Shown in pieces: positions 34,816-43,343 of a stretch of 64,000 bases of DNA. Position numbers and translations under genes: made by a program. The notes below the pieces were generated by a model. The model worked only from the letters and a program-made list of their open reading frames with translations, made no database searches and had not been told where the DNA came from. This DNA is from VXRD01 sp965232265 (lineage in GTDB: Bacteria > Latescibacterota > UBA2968), in contig CBDDPH010000002.1 in the NCBI GenBank assembly GCA_965232265.1, positions 1,178,001 to 1,242,000 on the forward strand, written 5' to 3'. How positions within the stretch are numbered: position 1 is the stretch's first letter; each line of letters starts with the position of its first letter.

Positions 34816-35711
34816 GCTTACCTCCCAAATTACAACCCGGCGATACCGTTGGCATTATCGCGCCGTCTGGGTCTTTTGAACGCGAGCGGTTGGCTCCCGG
34901 TCTGGCGTTTTTGCGCGCGAAGGGGTTTGATGTGCGCGAAGGGGCGTCGCTTTACGCTCAGGATCGGTATTTGGCGGGGACGGATCGGGCGCGTGCCGAC
35001 GATGTGAATGCGATGTTTGCCGATGGGGATGTGAAGGGTATTTTTGTCGCGCGTGGGGGGTATGGGGCTGCGCGTATTTTGGAGCTTTTGGATTGGGCGT
35101 CTATTGCCCAAAATCCAAAGGTGCTGGTGGGGTTGAGCGATACGACAGCGTTGCAGTTGGCGATTTTTGCACGAACGGAATTGGTGACATTTTCGGGGTT
35201 TTTGCTGTGTTCGGATGTGACGGCAGCAGGCGTTGATCAGGAGACGGAGCAGGCATTGTGGGCGGCGGTGTGTTCGCATCGGTTTGCGGACGTTGATTTA
35301 ACGCCTCTGCGCGGTGGCGAGGTGACGGGCACACTTACGGGCGGATGTTTGTCGCTGGTGGCGTCGCTGGTGGGTACGCAGTTTTTTCCAGCACTGGACG
35401 GTGCGGTGCTGGTGCTGGAGGATGTGAATGAGCCCCCGTATCGCATGGATCGAATGCTGAATCAGTTGGCGATGGCCGGGGTGTTTGATCGCGTCGCGGG
35501 TGTGATGTTTGGCGCGTTTGTGGATTGCGAACCCGAGCGCGAGACAGAGGGCCGGGTCGAAGACGTGATCGATGATTTTGCCGCACGGGTATCCTGCCCG
35601 GTTTTTTGTGGCTTGCCCTATGGACACGGCAAAGCGCGGCGGGTGCTGCCGATTGGTCTGCGCGTCAGGATTGCACGGGATGTGTTGGCATTTCAAGGCG
35701 CTGGGGGTTAG
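34812..35711 (+). CDS. ldcA: Muramoyltetrapeptide (LD-)carboxypeptidase
   Basis: 299-residue S66 peptidase. IIAPSGSF near the start, ARGGYGAARILELLDW, nucleophile Ser 109 in GLSDTTALQLAI, Glu in EDVNEPPYRMDR and His in GLPYGHGKA complete the Ser-His-Glu triad. Removes terminal D-Ala from tetrapeptides in the cytoplasm during peptidoglycan recycling. Overlaps the Mur ligase gene by 4 bases (ATGA), supporting a joint recycling function. Confidence 0.92.
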   Translation: MSLPPKLQPGDTVGIIAPSGSFERERLAPGLAFLRAKGFDVREGASLYAQDRYLAGTDRARADDVNAMFADGDVKGIFVARGGYGAARILELLDWASIAQNPKVLVGLSDTTALQLAIFARTELVTFSGFLLCSDVTAAGVDQETEQALWAAVCSHRFADVDLTPLRGGEVTGTLTGGCLSLVASLVGTQFFPALDGAVLVLEDVNEPPYRMDRMLNQLAMAGVFDRVAGVMFGAFVDCEPERETEGRVEDVIDDFAARVSCPVFCGLPYGHGKARRVLPIGLRVRIARDVLAFQGAGG

Positions 35712-35820
35712 AGTTGGGGACTGGCTGTGTTGAAATACGGGCGACACGCAGAGCGCGAATCCGATAAATTCGCCGTGCAATGTCTGATGAACGCAGGTGT
35801 CCATCATCTCACTTCACAGT

Positions 35821-35896
35821 CCCTCTTGTTCATCTGCGTTCATCTGCGTTCATCTGCGGATAACCTTCACACTTCACACTTCACACTTCCTACTTC
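35821..35896. repeat. Tandem intergenic repeats before the AsmA-like gene
   Basis: Three copies of TTCATCTGCG (about 35829-35858), then CACTTCACACTTCACACTTC-like units (35868-35896), all in the 187-base gap between ldcA and the next gene. Confidence 0.7.
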
Positions 35897-35898
35897 CT

Positions 35899-36912
35899 AT
35901 GGTTCGTTTTCTCAAATGGTTTGTCCCGATTAGCGCGGCGGTTCTGATTGTTTTATTCGCCAGTGCATACTGGTATGTGACGCCGCAACGGATGAAGGCG
36001 ATTGTGCAGCCGCGCTTGTCATCGGCTTTGGGCCGAGAGGTGATGTTCGACCGTATCGCGTGGGGGCTGTCTGAGGGCATAGTGTTTTCGGATTTGCGAG
36101 TGGAAGGCGGGGATGGTTCTGATCCCTTGTTGGTCGCGGAGCAGGTACAGGTGCCCGTGTCTCGGTGGAAGTTGTTGTCGGTTTTGGGCGCGCTGGCGCT
36201 GGAAGGTGAGAGGCCCGGGAGGGATGAGCAGAGCGATGCCGACGATGCGCCAATTCTATCCATAGATCACGTTCGGTTTCAGGATGGTACGTTGCGGGTG
36301 AGAGGCATTGCGATTGTTTTTGATCATTTAGAGACGGCTTTGCAGGTCGAGAATAGGCGTGTAAATCTGGACCCTATTCAGGGGCAGGTGTGCGAGGGCA
36401 CGCTCACGGGTGATCTGGCGTGGGATAATGGCGCGTGGGATGGCTCTGTGTCGCTTGCGAATGCTCAGGCAGAACAGGTGGTGCATTCGATTGGCTGGGA
36501 TATACCGCTTTCCGGCGCGGTGGATATAGCGATTCAGGTGTCAGGTGCAAGCGTGCGCGGTTCCGCAAGTATGGCCGAGGGGCGCATTGTGAGGTGGGCT
36601 TTTTTGCAGCGGTTGTTGCACCCGATGGCACAATGGGGTTTGATAAAGACCGATGAGGTCCCGCTCAAAGATGTGACGGTGGTTTTTCAGGTGCAGGGCG
36701 ATGAGGTGATTTTGGATGGGACAAAGTTCACGGCTTCAGATATAGCGTGTGTATTAAATGGTAAGACTTTGGGTGGGCAGTTGGATTATGTGCTGGATGT
36801 GGAGATGCCCATTCAATTTGCAGGATTTCGTTTGGGAAGCGGGACCATTCCCCTACGCATAAAAATGACCGGCATGGCAAACGCGCCAGAGGTGGCCGTG
36901 GAGATAAGATAG
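35899..36912 (+). CDS. AsmA-like envelope protein
   Basis: 337 residues from MVRFLKWFVP. One N-terminal transmembrane helix (about 5-27), then a periplasmic beta-rich region typical of the AsmA/TamB type: QRMKAIVQPRLSSALGREVMFD, GIVFSDLRVEG, later repeats of beta strands ending PLRIKMTGMANAPEVAVEIR. AsmA proteins are thought to take part in lipid traffic to the outer membrane. The start was set after the tandem repeat; earlier codons would translate it. Confidence 0.7.
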   Translation: MVRFLKWFVPISAAVLIVLFASAYWYVTPQRMKAIVQPRLSSALGREVMFDRIAWGLSEGIVFSDLRVEGGDGSDPLLVAEQVQVPVSRWKLLSVLGALALEGERPGRDEQSDADDAPILSIDHVRFQDGTLRVRGIAIVFDHLETALQVENRRVNLDPIQGQVCEGTLTGDLAWDNGAWDGSVSLANAQAEQVVHSIGWDIPLSGAVDIAIQVSGASVRGSASMAEGRIVRWAFLQRLLHPMAQWGLIKTDEVPLKDVTVVFQVQGDEVILDGTKFTASDIACVLNGKTLGGQLDYVLDVEMPIQFAGFRLGSGTIPLRIKMTGMANAPEVAVEIR

Positions 36913-36915
36913 GTT

Positions 36916-37029
36916 TTAAAGCGCGAGCGCAATGACAATGAGTATGGCGACCACTATCAAGACGATGCAGAAACCTCTGATAAAACCTCTGATAAAACCG
37001 CCCACAAATCCATCTTTGTTGTCGTCCAT
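36916..37029 (-). CDS. 37-residue single-pass membrane protein
   Basis: Small frame MDDNKDGFVGG followed by two FIRGF units and a hydrophobic helix CIVLIVVAILIVIALAL to the stop. It starts one base after the protease stop codon (TAA-C-ATG), with AAGGA about ten bases upstream, so translation is probably coupled to the protease. Its stop is 3 bases from the convergent AsmA-like stop. No function known; possibly a membrane partner or substrate of the protease (speculation). Confidence 0.6.
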   Translation of the reverse strand: MDDNKDGFVGGFIRGFIRGFCIVLIVVAILIVIALAL

Positions 37030-37030
37030 G

Positions 37031-37435
37031 TTACTCGTTTCCTTCGGCATTGCCGCGAGCAAAGCCATGAGCAGCCTTCAGCAAAACGGCTGGTAGCCGT
37101 TTCAGTTCTTCATTTCTCGGATCAACCTCGAATCCACCGGATTCCAAAGCAGTAACACCGAGCAATGGTTCCGCGCCCTCTTCTCCGTACACAACAGTTC
37201 CCCCGACAATTTCTCCCTCGAATTCGATCTCTGCAATGGTTATATCCAGGGCCACAGGATTCCCGTCTGCAAGTACGTAATCGCGGCTCCCCCTCGGTTC
37301 GAGTCCAATCGCTTCAAGACGCGCCCTCGGCACGAGTGAGTCGAACGCGCCAGTATCGACTAAAAATTTGCCGGTCCAGCTACGTTGTCGGTCCGCGGGA
37401 TTGCGGATCGTTACGTCAACATAAACCGAGGCCAT
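37031..37435 (-). CDS. Retropepsin-like (clan AA) aspartic protease
   Basis: 134 residues. Active-site motif FLVDTGAFDSLVP (DTG 27-29) with the flanking pattern GLEPRGSRDYVLADG and a C-terminal PLLGVTALESGGFEVDP, as in single-domain retroviral-type proteases of bacteria, which act as dimers. Start ATG at 37435 with GGAG upstream; upstream in-frame codons run into CRISPR repeats and are rejected. Followed by the 37-residue membrane protein. Lies at the leader-distal end of the CRISPR array. Confidence 0.8.
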   Translation of the reverse strand: MASVYVDVTIRNPADRQRSWTGKFLVDTGAFDSLVPRARLEAIGLEPRGSRDYVLADGNPVALDITIAEIEFEGEIVGGTVVYGEEGAEPLLGVTALESGGFEVDPRNEELKRLPAVLLKAAHGFARGNAEGNE

Positions 37436-37554
37436 GGTGCTTCTCCTATTGGGTTGGTGGTGGACAGTTCCTATCTGAAGATATGGGACAAAATTGAGTC
37501 TGTATAGCACCGCATAAATAAAATAAGAATATGGGAAAACAAACCGCCATGCAA

Positions 37555-40500
37555 GATTCAATCCTTGTTCTATTGGAATGTCCTGCTGAATTCGCTGCGA
37601 CCAGGAGATGCCGATTCGCGGTACGCGTGTTTCAATCCTTGTTCTATTGGAATGTCCTGCTGAATTCGATGCTGGCAATCAGGTTGCGGCTGAAGCAATG
37701 ACGTTTCAATCCTTGTTCTATTGGAATGTCCTGCTGAATCCTAAAACGCAGTGTAGAGGAGGGCTAAAAAATGGGTTTCAATCCTTGTTCTGTTGGAATG
37801 TCCTGCTGAATGACTATATTCTAATCAAGACAGAGAGATACCCACCGTTTCAATCCTTGTTCTGTTGGAATGTCCTGCTGAATGACTATATTCTAATCAA
37901 GACAGAGAGATACCCACCGTTTCAATCCTTGTTCTGTTGGAATGTCCTGCTGAATACGTGTCAATTTACCGATGGGTTTGGTGCGTATGTGTTGTTTCAA
38001 TCCTTGTTCTGTTGGAATGTCCTGCTGAATTCTCGGCGTATGATCATCCCAATGTCGTGCACGGTCGCGTTTCAATCCTTGTTCTGTTGGAATGTCCTGC
38101 TGAATTGGCGACGGGTGAGGAAGATTTAGACGCGCCAGAACCCGTTTCAATCCTTGTTCTGTTGGAATGTCCTGCTGAATTAACGCCGATCTGGTCGAGC
38201 GTGCTGACGTGCTGTGTGTTTCAATCCTTGTTCTGTTGGAATGTCCTGCTGAATGATCCCAAAACGGGGATTGTGGAGAAAACCATGAATTTGTTTCAAT
38301 CCTTGTTCTGTTGGAATGTCCTGCTGAATGAGGCTATCAGATGGCTATCTCCTTGTAGATACTGACGAGTTTCAATCCTTGTTCTGTTGGAATGTCCTGC
38401 TGAATGAGATTCTGAATCAGAACTTTCCGCAGGTCGAAAAGTTTCAATCCTTGTTCTGTTGGAATGTCCTGCTGAATCCAGCCGCGCCGATTTGCACCAC
38501 CAAAACGCCCGCACGTTTCAATCCTTGTTCTGTTGAAATGTCCTGCTGAATTTCGCGTATAGCCGTGACGTGTTTTCAACTTCAGACGTTTCAATCCTTG
38601 TTCTGTTGGAATGTCCTGCTGAATTGCACATGTTTAGGGATAGAGAATTAACTGATGAGGTTTCAATCCTTGTTCTGTTGGAATGTCCTGCTGAATCCGA
38701 TGCGATTGCATCGGCTATGAAGAAAATCCCTGAGATGATGTTTCAATCCTTGTTCTGTTGGAATGTCCTGCTGAATCGAGGCGCGTGAACCGCGTTTGTT
38801 TCGTCCGTCCATCGTTTCAATCCTTGTTCTGTTGGAATGTCCTGCTGAATTGACCGCCCTGATTTTGAAACTGTATGTCCCGACCGGTTTCAATCCTTGT
38901 TCTGTTGGAATGTCCTGCTGAATGTTTGCGGTACGCGAGCGGATGTCACCCGCCAAAAGTTTCAATCCTTGTTCTGTTGGAATGTCCTGCTGAATTGGTT
39001 TTGATCTTCTTAACGTACGTGACTTCACCCCAAGTTTCAATCCTTGTTCTGTTGGAATGTCCTGCTGAATGCGCATCTTTGATAAACCAATGTTTATAAG
39101 CCGGCCTGTTTCAATCCTTGTTCTGTTGGAATGTCCTGCTGAATCCCGCGAAAGACCATGGTCTTGAGCCACAAAGGTACGGTTTCAATCCTTGTTCTGT
39201 TGGAATGTCCTGCTGAATCGAATCAGAAATAACACTCATGCAAATCAATTCCCCAAGTTTCAATCCTTGTTCTGTTGGAATGTCCTGCTGAATTGACTTC
39301 TTGCCCTAAGTATTGCGACAATAGTTTAGTTTCAATCCTTGTTCTGTTGGAATGTCCTGCTGAATTCGTCATATTGAGCAAAAAGTGTTTCAATCCTTGT
39401 TCTGTTGGAATGTCCTGCTGAATACGGCGGTATTCTTTTTCGCATACAATTCTTTGCGTTTCAATCCTTGTTCTGTTGGAATGTCCTGCTGAATTATTAA
39501 AATGGCATACGAAAAAATGTTGGTCGTTGTGTTTCAATCCTTGTTCTGTTGGAATGTCCTGCTGAATTTTCTTGCGTCAGCCCGTTGATGAAGTTTCAAT
39601 CCTTGTTCTGTTGGAATGTCCTGCTGAATTAGTCGGAAGTCTCGTTTATGTTTCAATCCTTGTTCTGTTGGAATGTCCTGCTGAATAACTGTCCGAATGA
39701 GCGAGACGGAATGGGAAACTTGTTTCAATCCTTGTTCTGTTGGAACTGAATCGCCGAGAAAGCAGGATGCTCAAGAATCTGGTTTCAATCCTTGTTCTGT
39801 TGGAATGTCCTGCTGAATGCCGCCGCAATCGGCAGGTCAACATACAGGCATTAGACGGTTTCAATCCTTGTTCTGTTGGAATGTCCTGCTGAATCGGAAT
39901 CTCGTTTGATGTTCACCCGCAGTACGTGATGTTTCAATCCTTGTTCTGTTGGAATGTCCTGCTGAATGGATCAGGTATTACCCCCCGATATAGTAGATGA
40001 AACTGTGGTTTCAATCCTTGTTCTGTTGGAATGTCCTGCTGAATGTCATAGGCCGTCTATAGAATAACAACTATGAGTATGGTTTCAATCCTTGTTCTGT
40101 TGGAATGTCCTGCTGAATAAAGATTGCCCTTGTCTTTTCGCGCCTTGTAGATGGAAGTTTCAATCCTTGTTCTGTTGGAATGTCCTGCTGAATGTTGCAG
40201 TCAATCGCAGAGAAAAGCTGAAGGGATGCGGAGTTTCAATCCTTGTTCTGTTGGAATGTCCTGCTGAATTCAGTCAACTTATACTGCCCCACAAGAGCAT
40301 CGCAGTTTCAATCCTTGTTCTGTTGGAATGTCCTGCTGAATAAATCGTTTGTGTGAGGCGGTTGAGGTTGAAAAAGGTTTCAATCCTTGTTCTGTTGGAA
40401 TGTCCTGCTGAATTTTTCCTTTCTTCACGCCTTTGTTCCTATTGCATTCGTTTCAATCCTTGTTCTGTTGGAATGTCCTGCTGAATGAATTTTTTGAGAA

Positions 40501-40975
40501 TATACCCATTGAGTTTCAACCTGTTGGAATGTCCTGCTGAATAAACATCCATCAAAACCGACCAGACTAATGGTTTCAATCCTTGTTCTGTTGGAATGTC
40601 CTGCTGAATCGACGTCTAAGTTTCAATCCTTGTTCTGTTGGAATGTCCTGCTAAGCTGTTTTTCAATCGCATGTTTCAATCCTTGTTCTGTTGGAATGTC
40701 CTGCTGAATGGGGCGTGATTGATTACGGTTTCAATCCTTGTTCTGTTGGAATGTCCTGCTGAATACGGCGTTTAAGTTGGACATGGTACCCGTTTCAATC
40801 CTTGTTCTGTTGGAATGTCCTGCTGAATGTAGAGGAGGAAATAGTTGGGATGAGGTTTTCAAACGCGTTTCAATCCTTGTTCTGTTGGAATGTCCTGCTG
40901 AATTTTTTGCACCTGTGCCATGTGGTTTCACCCCCTTTGTTTCAATCCTTGTTCTGTTGGAATGTCCTGCTGAAT
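37555..40975 (-). CRISPR. Type I-B CRISPR array, about 49 repeats of 37 bp
   Basis: On the plus strand each repeat begins GTTTCAATCCTTGTTCTG and ends GTCCTGCTGAAT. On the minus strand it ends GGATTGAAAC, the usual 3' end that gives a crRNA 5' handle ATTGAAAC, so the array is transcribed leftwards from the cas4 side. Most spacers are 34-40 bases. The three leftmost repeats carry G-to-A at position 18, and the terminal one also has GATTC, marking the leader-distal end. Spacers at 37812 and 37884 are identical. Damaged repeats: 39722-39751 and 40513-40542 (7 bases missing each), 40620-40652 (3' end lost), 38515-38551 (one substitution). Several spacers between 39366 and 40791 are only 10-30 bases. 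Confidence 0.98.
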
Positions 40976-41146
40976 CGCATTTTATGTATATCGTTTGAAA
41001 CGACAACAAGTTACGCGAATTGACTGACGGATAAAATCTCGGTTTGATACGCCTTTTTTGCTTCTAAACGCAGACATTTAGCCATCCTTTGCAGAATGGA
41101 AATTTATCAACATATTGATTTTTAACGGATTACATCCTTGTTGTTT
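40976..41146 (-). promoter_or_regulatory. CRISPR leader
   Basis: AT-rich 171-base gap between cas4 and the first repeat. A possible promoter reads TTGTCG (41001-41006), 16 bases, TAAAAT (40979-40984) on the minus strand, ending at the first repeat. A 13-base palindrome TCGTTTGAAACGA (40991-41003) adjoins it. Near cas4, 41135-41143 repeats nine bases of the CRISPR repeat (ATCCTTGTT), perhaps by chance. Confidence 0.7.
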
Positions 41147-41743
41147 TTACACACAAATATTTTTGTAGCAACAGTCACCACATTTAGTGCGGTTAGGTGT
41201 CTTTTTGGGCAGTCGCCCGGTTTGAATAATGCCGAGAATTTCAGCTACAATTTGTTGTGCAGTGATTTTTTCTTCCTCGCCAATCGGAACTTCTACCAGA
41301 CGACTCCCACCACGAATGTAGGCAATATATCCACGGGATACGGGCTTTTGGTAGGCTTCGTGGGCCAGTAGCCCGTAGAGTATAATTTGAATGCGATGGG
41401 TTTTGAAAGCGTGCTCGCGATAGGGTGAATATTTGTAATCCAGAGGCGCAAGGCTACCATCTTCCAAAGTCAAGACTTCATCTACAACCCCGCGCACGCC
41501 AAGGCTGGGCGATGCCAGATACACATTGAGATCGCGATCCACAACGCCGATTTTTTTACGCAAATAAAACCGGTTTTCTGTTTCGCGGCGTTTGTGGACT
41601 TCGCGGCCTTTGAGCACTTTGAAGCGTCGGTCTTCAAACTGTGGGATGTTGAGCACATTCATGTAGTAGGTAAAACGCGGACAGTAGATATGTTCAATCA
41701 CCTCAGAGGGCGTGATCATGATGGTTGTTTCGGTATCGCTCAC
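41147..41743 (-). CDS. cas4: Cas4 nuclease
   Basis: 198-residue RecB-like exonuclease that trims prespacers and selects PAMs with Cas1-Cas2. Fe-S ligands are Cys 21 (YCPRF) and the C-terminal CGDCCYKNIC (188-197); nuclease core GVVDEVL and PLDYKYS, then a downstream Gln in THRIQIILYG. GTG start overlapping the cas2 stop by 4 bases. Last gene of the adaptation block, facing the leader. Confidence 0.95.
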   Translation of the reverse strand: MSDTETTIMITPSEVIEHIYCPRFTYYMNVLNIPQFEDRRFKVLKGREVHKRRETENRFYLRKKIGVVDRDLNVYLASPSLGVRGVVDEVLTLEDGSLAPLDYKYSPYREHAFKTHRIQIILYGLLAHEAYQKPVSRGYIAYIRGGSRLVEVPIGEEEKITAQQIVAEILGIIQTGRLPKKTPNRTKCGDCCYKNICV

Positions 41744-42045
41744 AGGAATAAACTCCTCACGTCGTCTGTAACCATCTTTTGATCAAATGCCTGGCCCTGC
41801 AAGATCACTTTGCGAAAGTCCATCGCGCACATGGGAAAAATGTACACGCTGTCGGTTTCCTCATCGATCTGGTCTTCAATACGCATTGAAAGTTCGTCCA
41901 AGCGGTTGTGTTTGACCGTGCCGAGAAAGACGGATTTTTGAACGCGATAGAGACCGGCTTCCTGACAGGCTTTGACCACATGCCGACGAATTTTGTTGTT
42001 GGAAATGTCGTAGAGTATCCAAGTGAGCGATTCATCGGATTTCAT
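41740..42045 (-). CDS. cas2: Cas2 adaptation protein
   Basis: 101 residues, start ATG at 42045 (MKSDESLTWILYDIS) with AAGGA upstream; a longer frame overlapping cas1 is less likely. Ferredoxin-like fold with Asp 13 (LYDIS) and RVQKSVFLGTV, then VYIFPMCAMDFRK. Bridges Cas1 dimers in the integration complex. Begins 4 bases after the cas1 stop and overlaps cas4. Confidence 0.93.
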   Translation of the reverse strand: MKSDESLTWILYDISNNKIRRHVVKACQEAGLYRVQKSVFLGTVKHNRLDELSMRIEDQIDEETDSVYIFPMCAMDFRKVILQGQAFDQKMVTDDVRSLFL

Positions 42046-42049
42046 GGGA

Positions 42050-43066
42050 TCATTCCTTTGTGTTTGAGTCTTGTTCGAGCAGATCATTGGCGATGCGGTG
42101 TAGATCAAATTGGATGCTGTCTCGCCGCGTGATGTTGCGTCCCCGATAGCGAATGGCTGTGTCGAGATAATCGGTAAATGATTCGATGAGTACAGCCTTG
42201 CCCTCTTTGTTCAGGGTAAGGCCGTTGCTCAATTTGTCGAATTGGTTTTGTTTGATTTTTCGCGCGGAAAAGAGGCCGATAACGGTTTCGTCGGCCCAGA
42301 TGCGATATTGTTCAATGAGGTCAAAAACGAGAGATGGCTTGTTGTAGTGGTCGGTATGGATAAAGCCGATGTAGGGATCGAGTCCCGAGAGCAAACAGGC
42401 GCGTTCAACGATGCCGTAGAGCATGCCATAGGCGTAATTGAGCAGGCAGTTAAAAGGGTCTTGGGCCGGGTTGCGGCTGCGTCCATCAAAGCGATAGTGG
42501 ACGGGTAATAGCAGGGATACTGCCGCCCAATAGGTGCGCCCAGCCCGACCTTCCAGACCGAGCAAACTCTGGCGCATGGGGTCAATACCAATGAACTCCG
42601 TATCAGCACACGCATTGTCTGCGAGGTCCTGCGTTTGCTCTTTGAGCGTTTTGAGACTGCCAATGGCTTCGGTAAGCGGTGCCGAAAGCCGCGTGCGCCG
42701 GTCGCGCATGCGCGTGAGCAATGCGATCTGATTGTCAAATTTGCGCCCGATCCAGCCGAGGGCGAGTTGCACGCCGAGGTCGGTTTGCGCTACCGCGAGT
42801 TGCAAGCGGCGGATAGCTGTTGTAGAACCTGGGCGGCCATGCCACACGCGCCCAAAGGGATCGCCATATTTGTCGAGAAAGAGGATGTCGATATTCTTCT
42901 CTACAGCCAGTTGCACAGCATCTGACGAAAATGCCGCACCCGTTGAGATGAGAATAGAACGCACTTTGCGAGCGGAAATTTCAGTTGATTGATCCTTCAC
43001 TTTGACCTGAAATAACTCTCCCCGCCGACTCAAATACGCGCCGTAAGTGTTGAGCACGAGTTGCAA
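42050..43066 (-). CDS. cas1: Cas1 integrase
   Basis: 338 residues from the preferred TTG start (43066), which has GGGAG six bases upstream and begins the typical (M)QLVLNTYGAYL; an ATG at 43096 would add ten atypical residues. Catalytic Glu 172 (GLEGRAGRTYW), His 237 (IGFIHTDH) and an acidic residue in VFDLIEQYR are present. Base composition looks more GC-rich than cas6 to cas8b (a hand-counted 60-base sample at 42481 has 34 G or C). A similar cas1 start is preserved as a fossil at 43297-43332. Confidence 0.95.
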   Translation of the reverse strand: MQLVLNTYGAYLSRRGELFQVKVKDQSTEISARKVRSILISTGAAFSSDAVQLAVEKNIDILFLDKYGDPFGRVWHGRPGSTTAIRRLQLAVAQTDLGVQLALGWIGRKFDNQIALLTRMRDRRTRLSAPLTEAIGSLKTLKEQTQDLADNACADTEFIGIDPMRQSLLGLEGRAGRTYWAAVSLLLPVHYRFDGRSRNPAQDPFNCLLNYAYGMLYGIVERACLLSGLDPYIGFIHTDHYNKPSLVFDLIEQYRIWADETVIGLFSARKIKQNQFDKLSNGLTLNKEGKAVLIESFTDYLDTAIRYRGRNITRRDSIQFDLHRIANDLLEQDSNTKE

Positions 43067-43133
43067 GATGTTCTCCCGTAGATGATACTGAAACACACCT
43101 GTCTATCACAAGCGTTCAAAAAAAACTTAAAAC

Positions 43134-43161
43134 TTGATATTCGTATGGTATTGGTTATAAT
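43134..43161 (+). promoter_or_regulatory. Strong promoter inside the cas locus, opposite strand
   Basis: TTGATA (43134-43139), 16-base spacer, perfect TATAAT (43156-43161), with an A-rich stretch just upstream (43118-43133) resembling an UP element. It points away from cas1 towards cas6. Confidence 0.75.
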
Positions 43162-43167
43162 AAAATT

Positions 43168-43292
43168 GCCAGTGGACGAAATTCGGCTCCATAGCCGTGT
43201 GATTGCCGGGCTGCGGTTCGCGCAATCCTATATCCCTAGCTTTTTATTTTTTTCTCGCCACGCCAAAGCCGCTACATTAAGCGGCTTTTTTT
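43168..43292 (+). ncRNA. Candidate small RNA between cas1 and cas6
   Basis: Predicted transcript of about 125 bases from the promoter at 43134-43161 to the terminator at 43265-43292. Two internal hairpins: CGGCT-CCAT-AGCCG (43184-43197) and GATTGC (43201-43206) pairing with GCAATC (43222-43227). No ATG-initiated frame; one open frame without a ribosome site runs through the terminator. It is antisense to nothing but the cas1-cas6 gap and the fossil cas1 start. Identity unknown; I cannot match it to a known class. Confidence 0.55.
43265..43292 (+). terminator. Intrinsic terminator of the candidate small RNA
   Basis: Perfect 9-bp stem AAAGCCGCT (43265-43273) with 43280-43288, 6-base loop, T run to 43292. 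Only the plus-strand reading gives a T tract, yet no plus-strand gene lies here. Confidence 0.85.
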
Positions 43293-43296
43293 GTGT

Positions 43297-43332
43297 GTAA
43301 TACACACCATAAGTGTTGAGCCTGAGTTTCAC
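43297..43332 (-). pseudogene. Fossil start of a second cas1 gene
   Basis: Directly behind cas6: AGGAGG overlapping the cas6 stop, then a GTG (43332) and twelve codons reading MKLRLNTYGVYY, against MQLVLNTYGAYL in the intact cas1. 27 of 36 bases agree by hand alignment. After that the frame departs from cas1 and soon enters the small-RNA terminator. Confidence 0.7.
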
Positions 43333-43343
43333 AATAGTCCCTC

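Noticed and set aside
37608..41023. Many open frames rich in LFCWNVLLN, ILVLLECPAE or SAGHSNRTRIET units, on both strands
   Set aside because: They are translations of the 37-bp CRISPR repeat and its spacers, not proteins.
43168..43240. tRNA-like look of the cas-gap small RNA (GGTTCG motif)
   Set aside because: The ends cannot pair as an acceptor stem and no anticodon arm is formed.
43082..43300. 72-residue plus-strand frame between cas1 and cas6
   Set aside because: No ribosome site, it begins before the predicted transcript and runs through the terminator hairpin; a non-coding RNA explains the region better.
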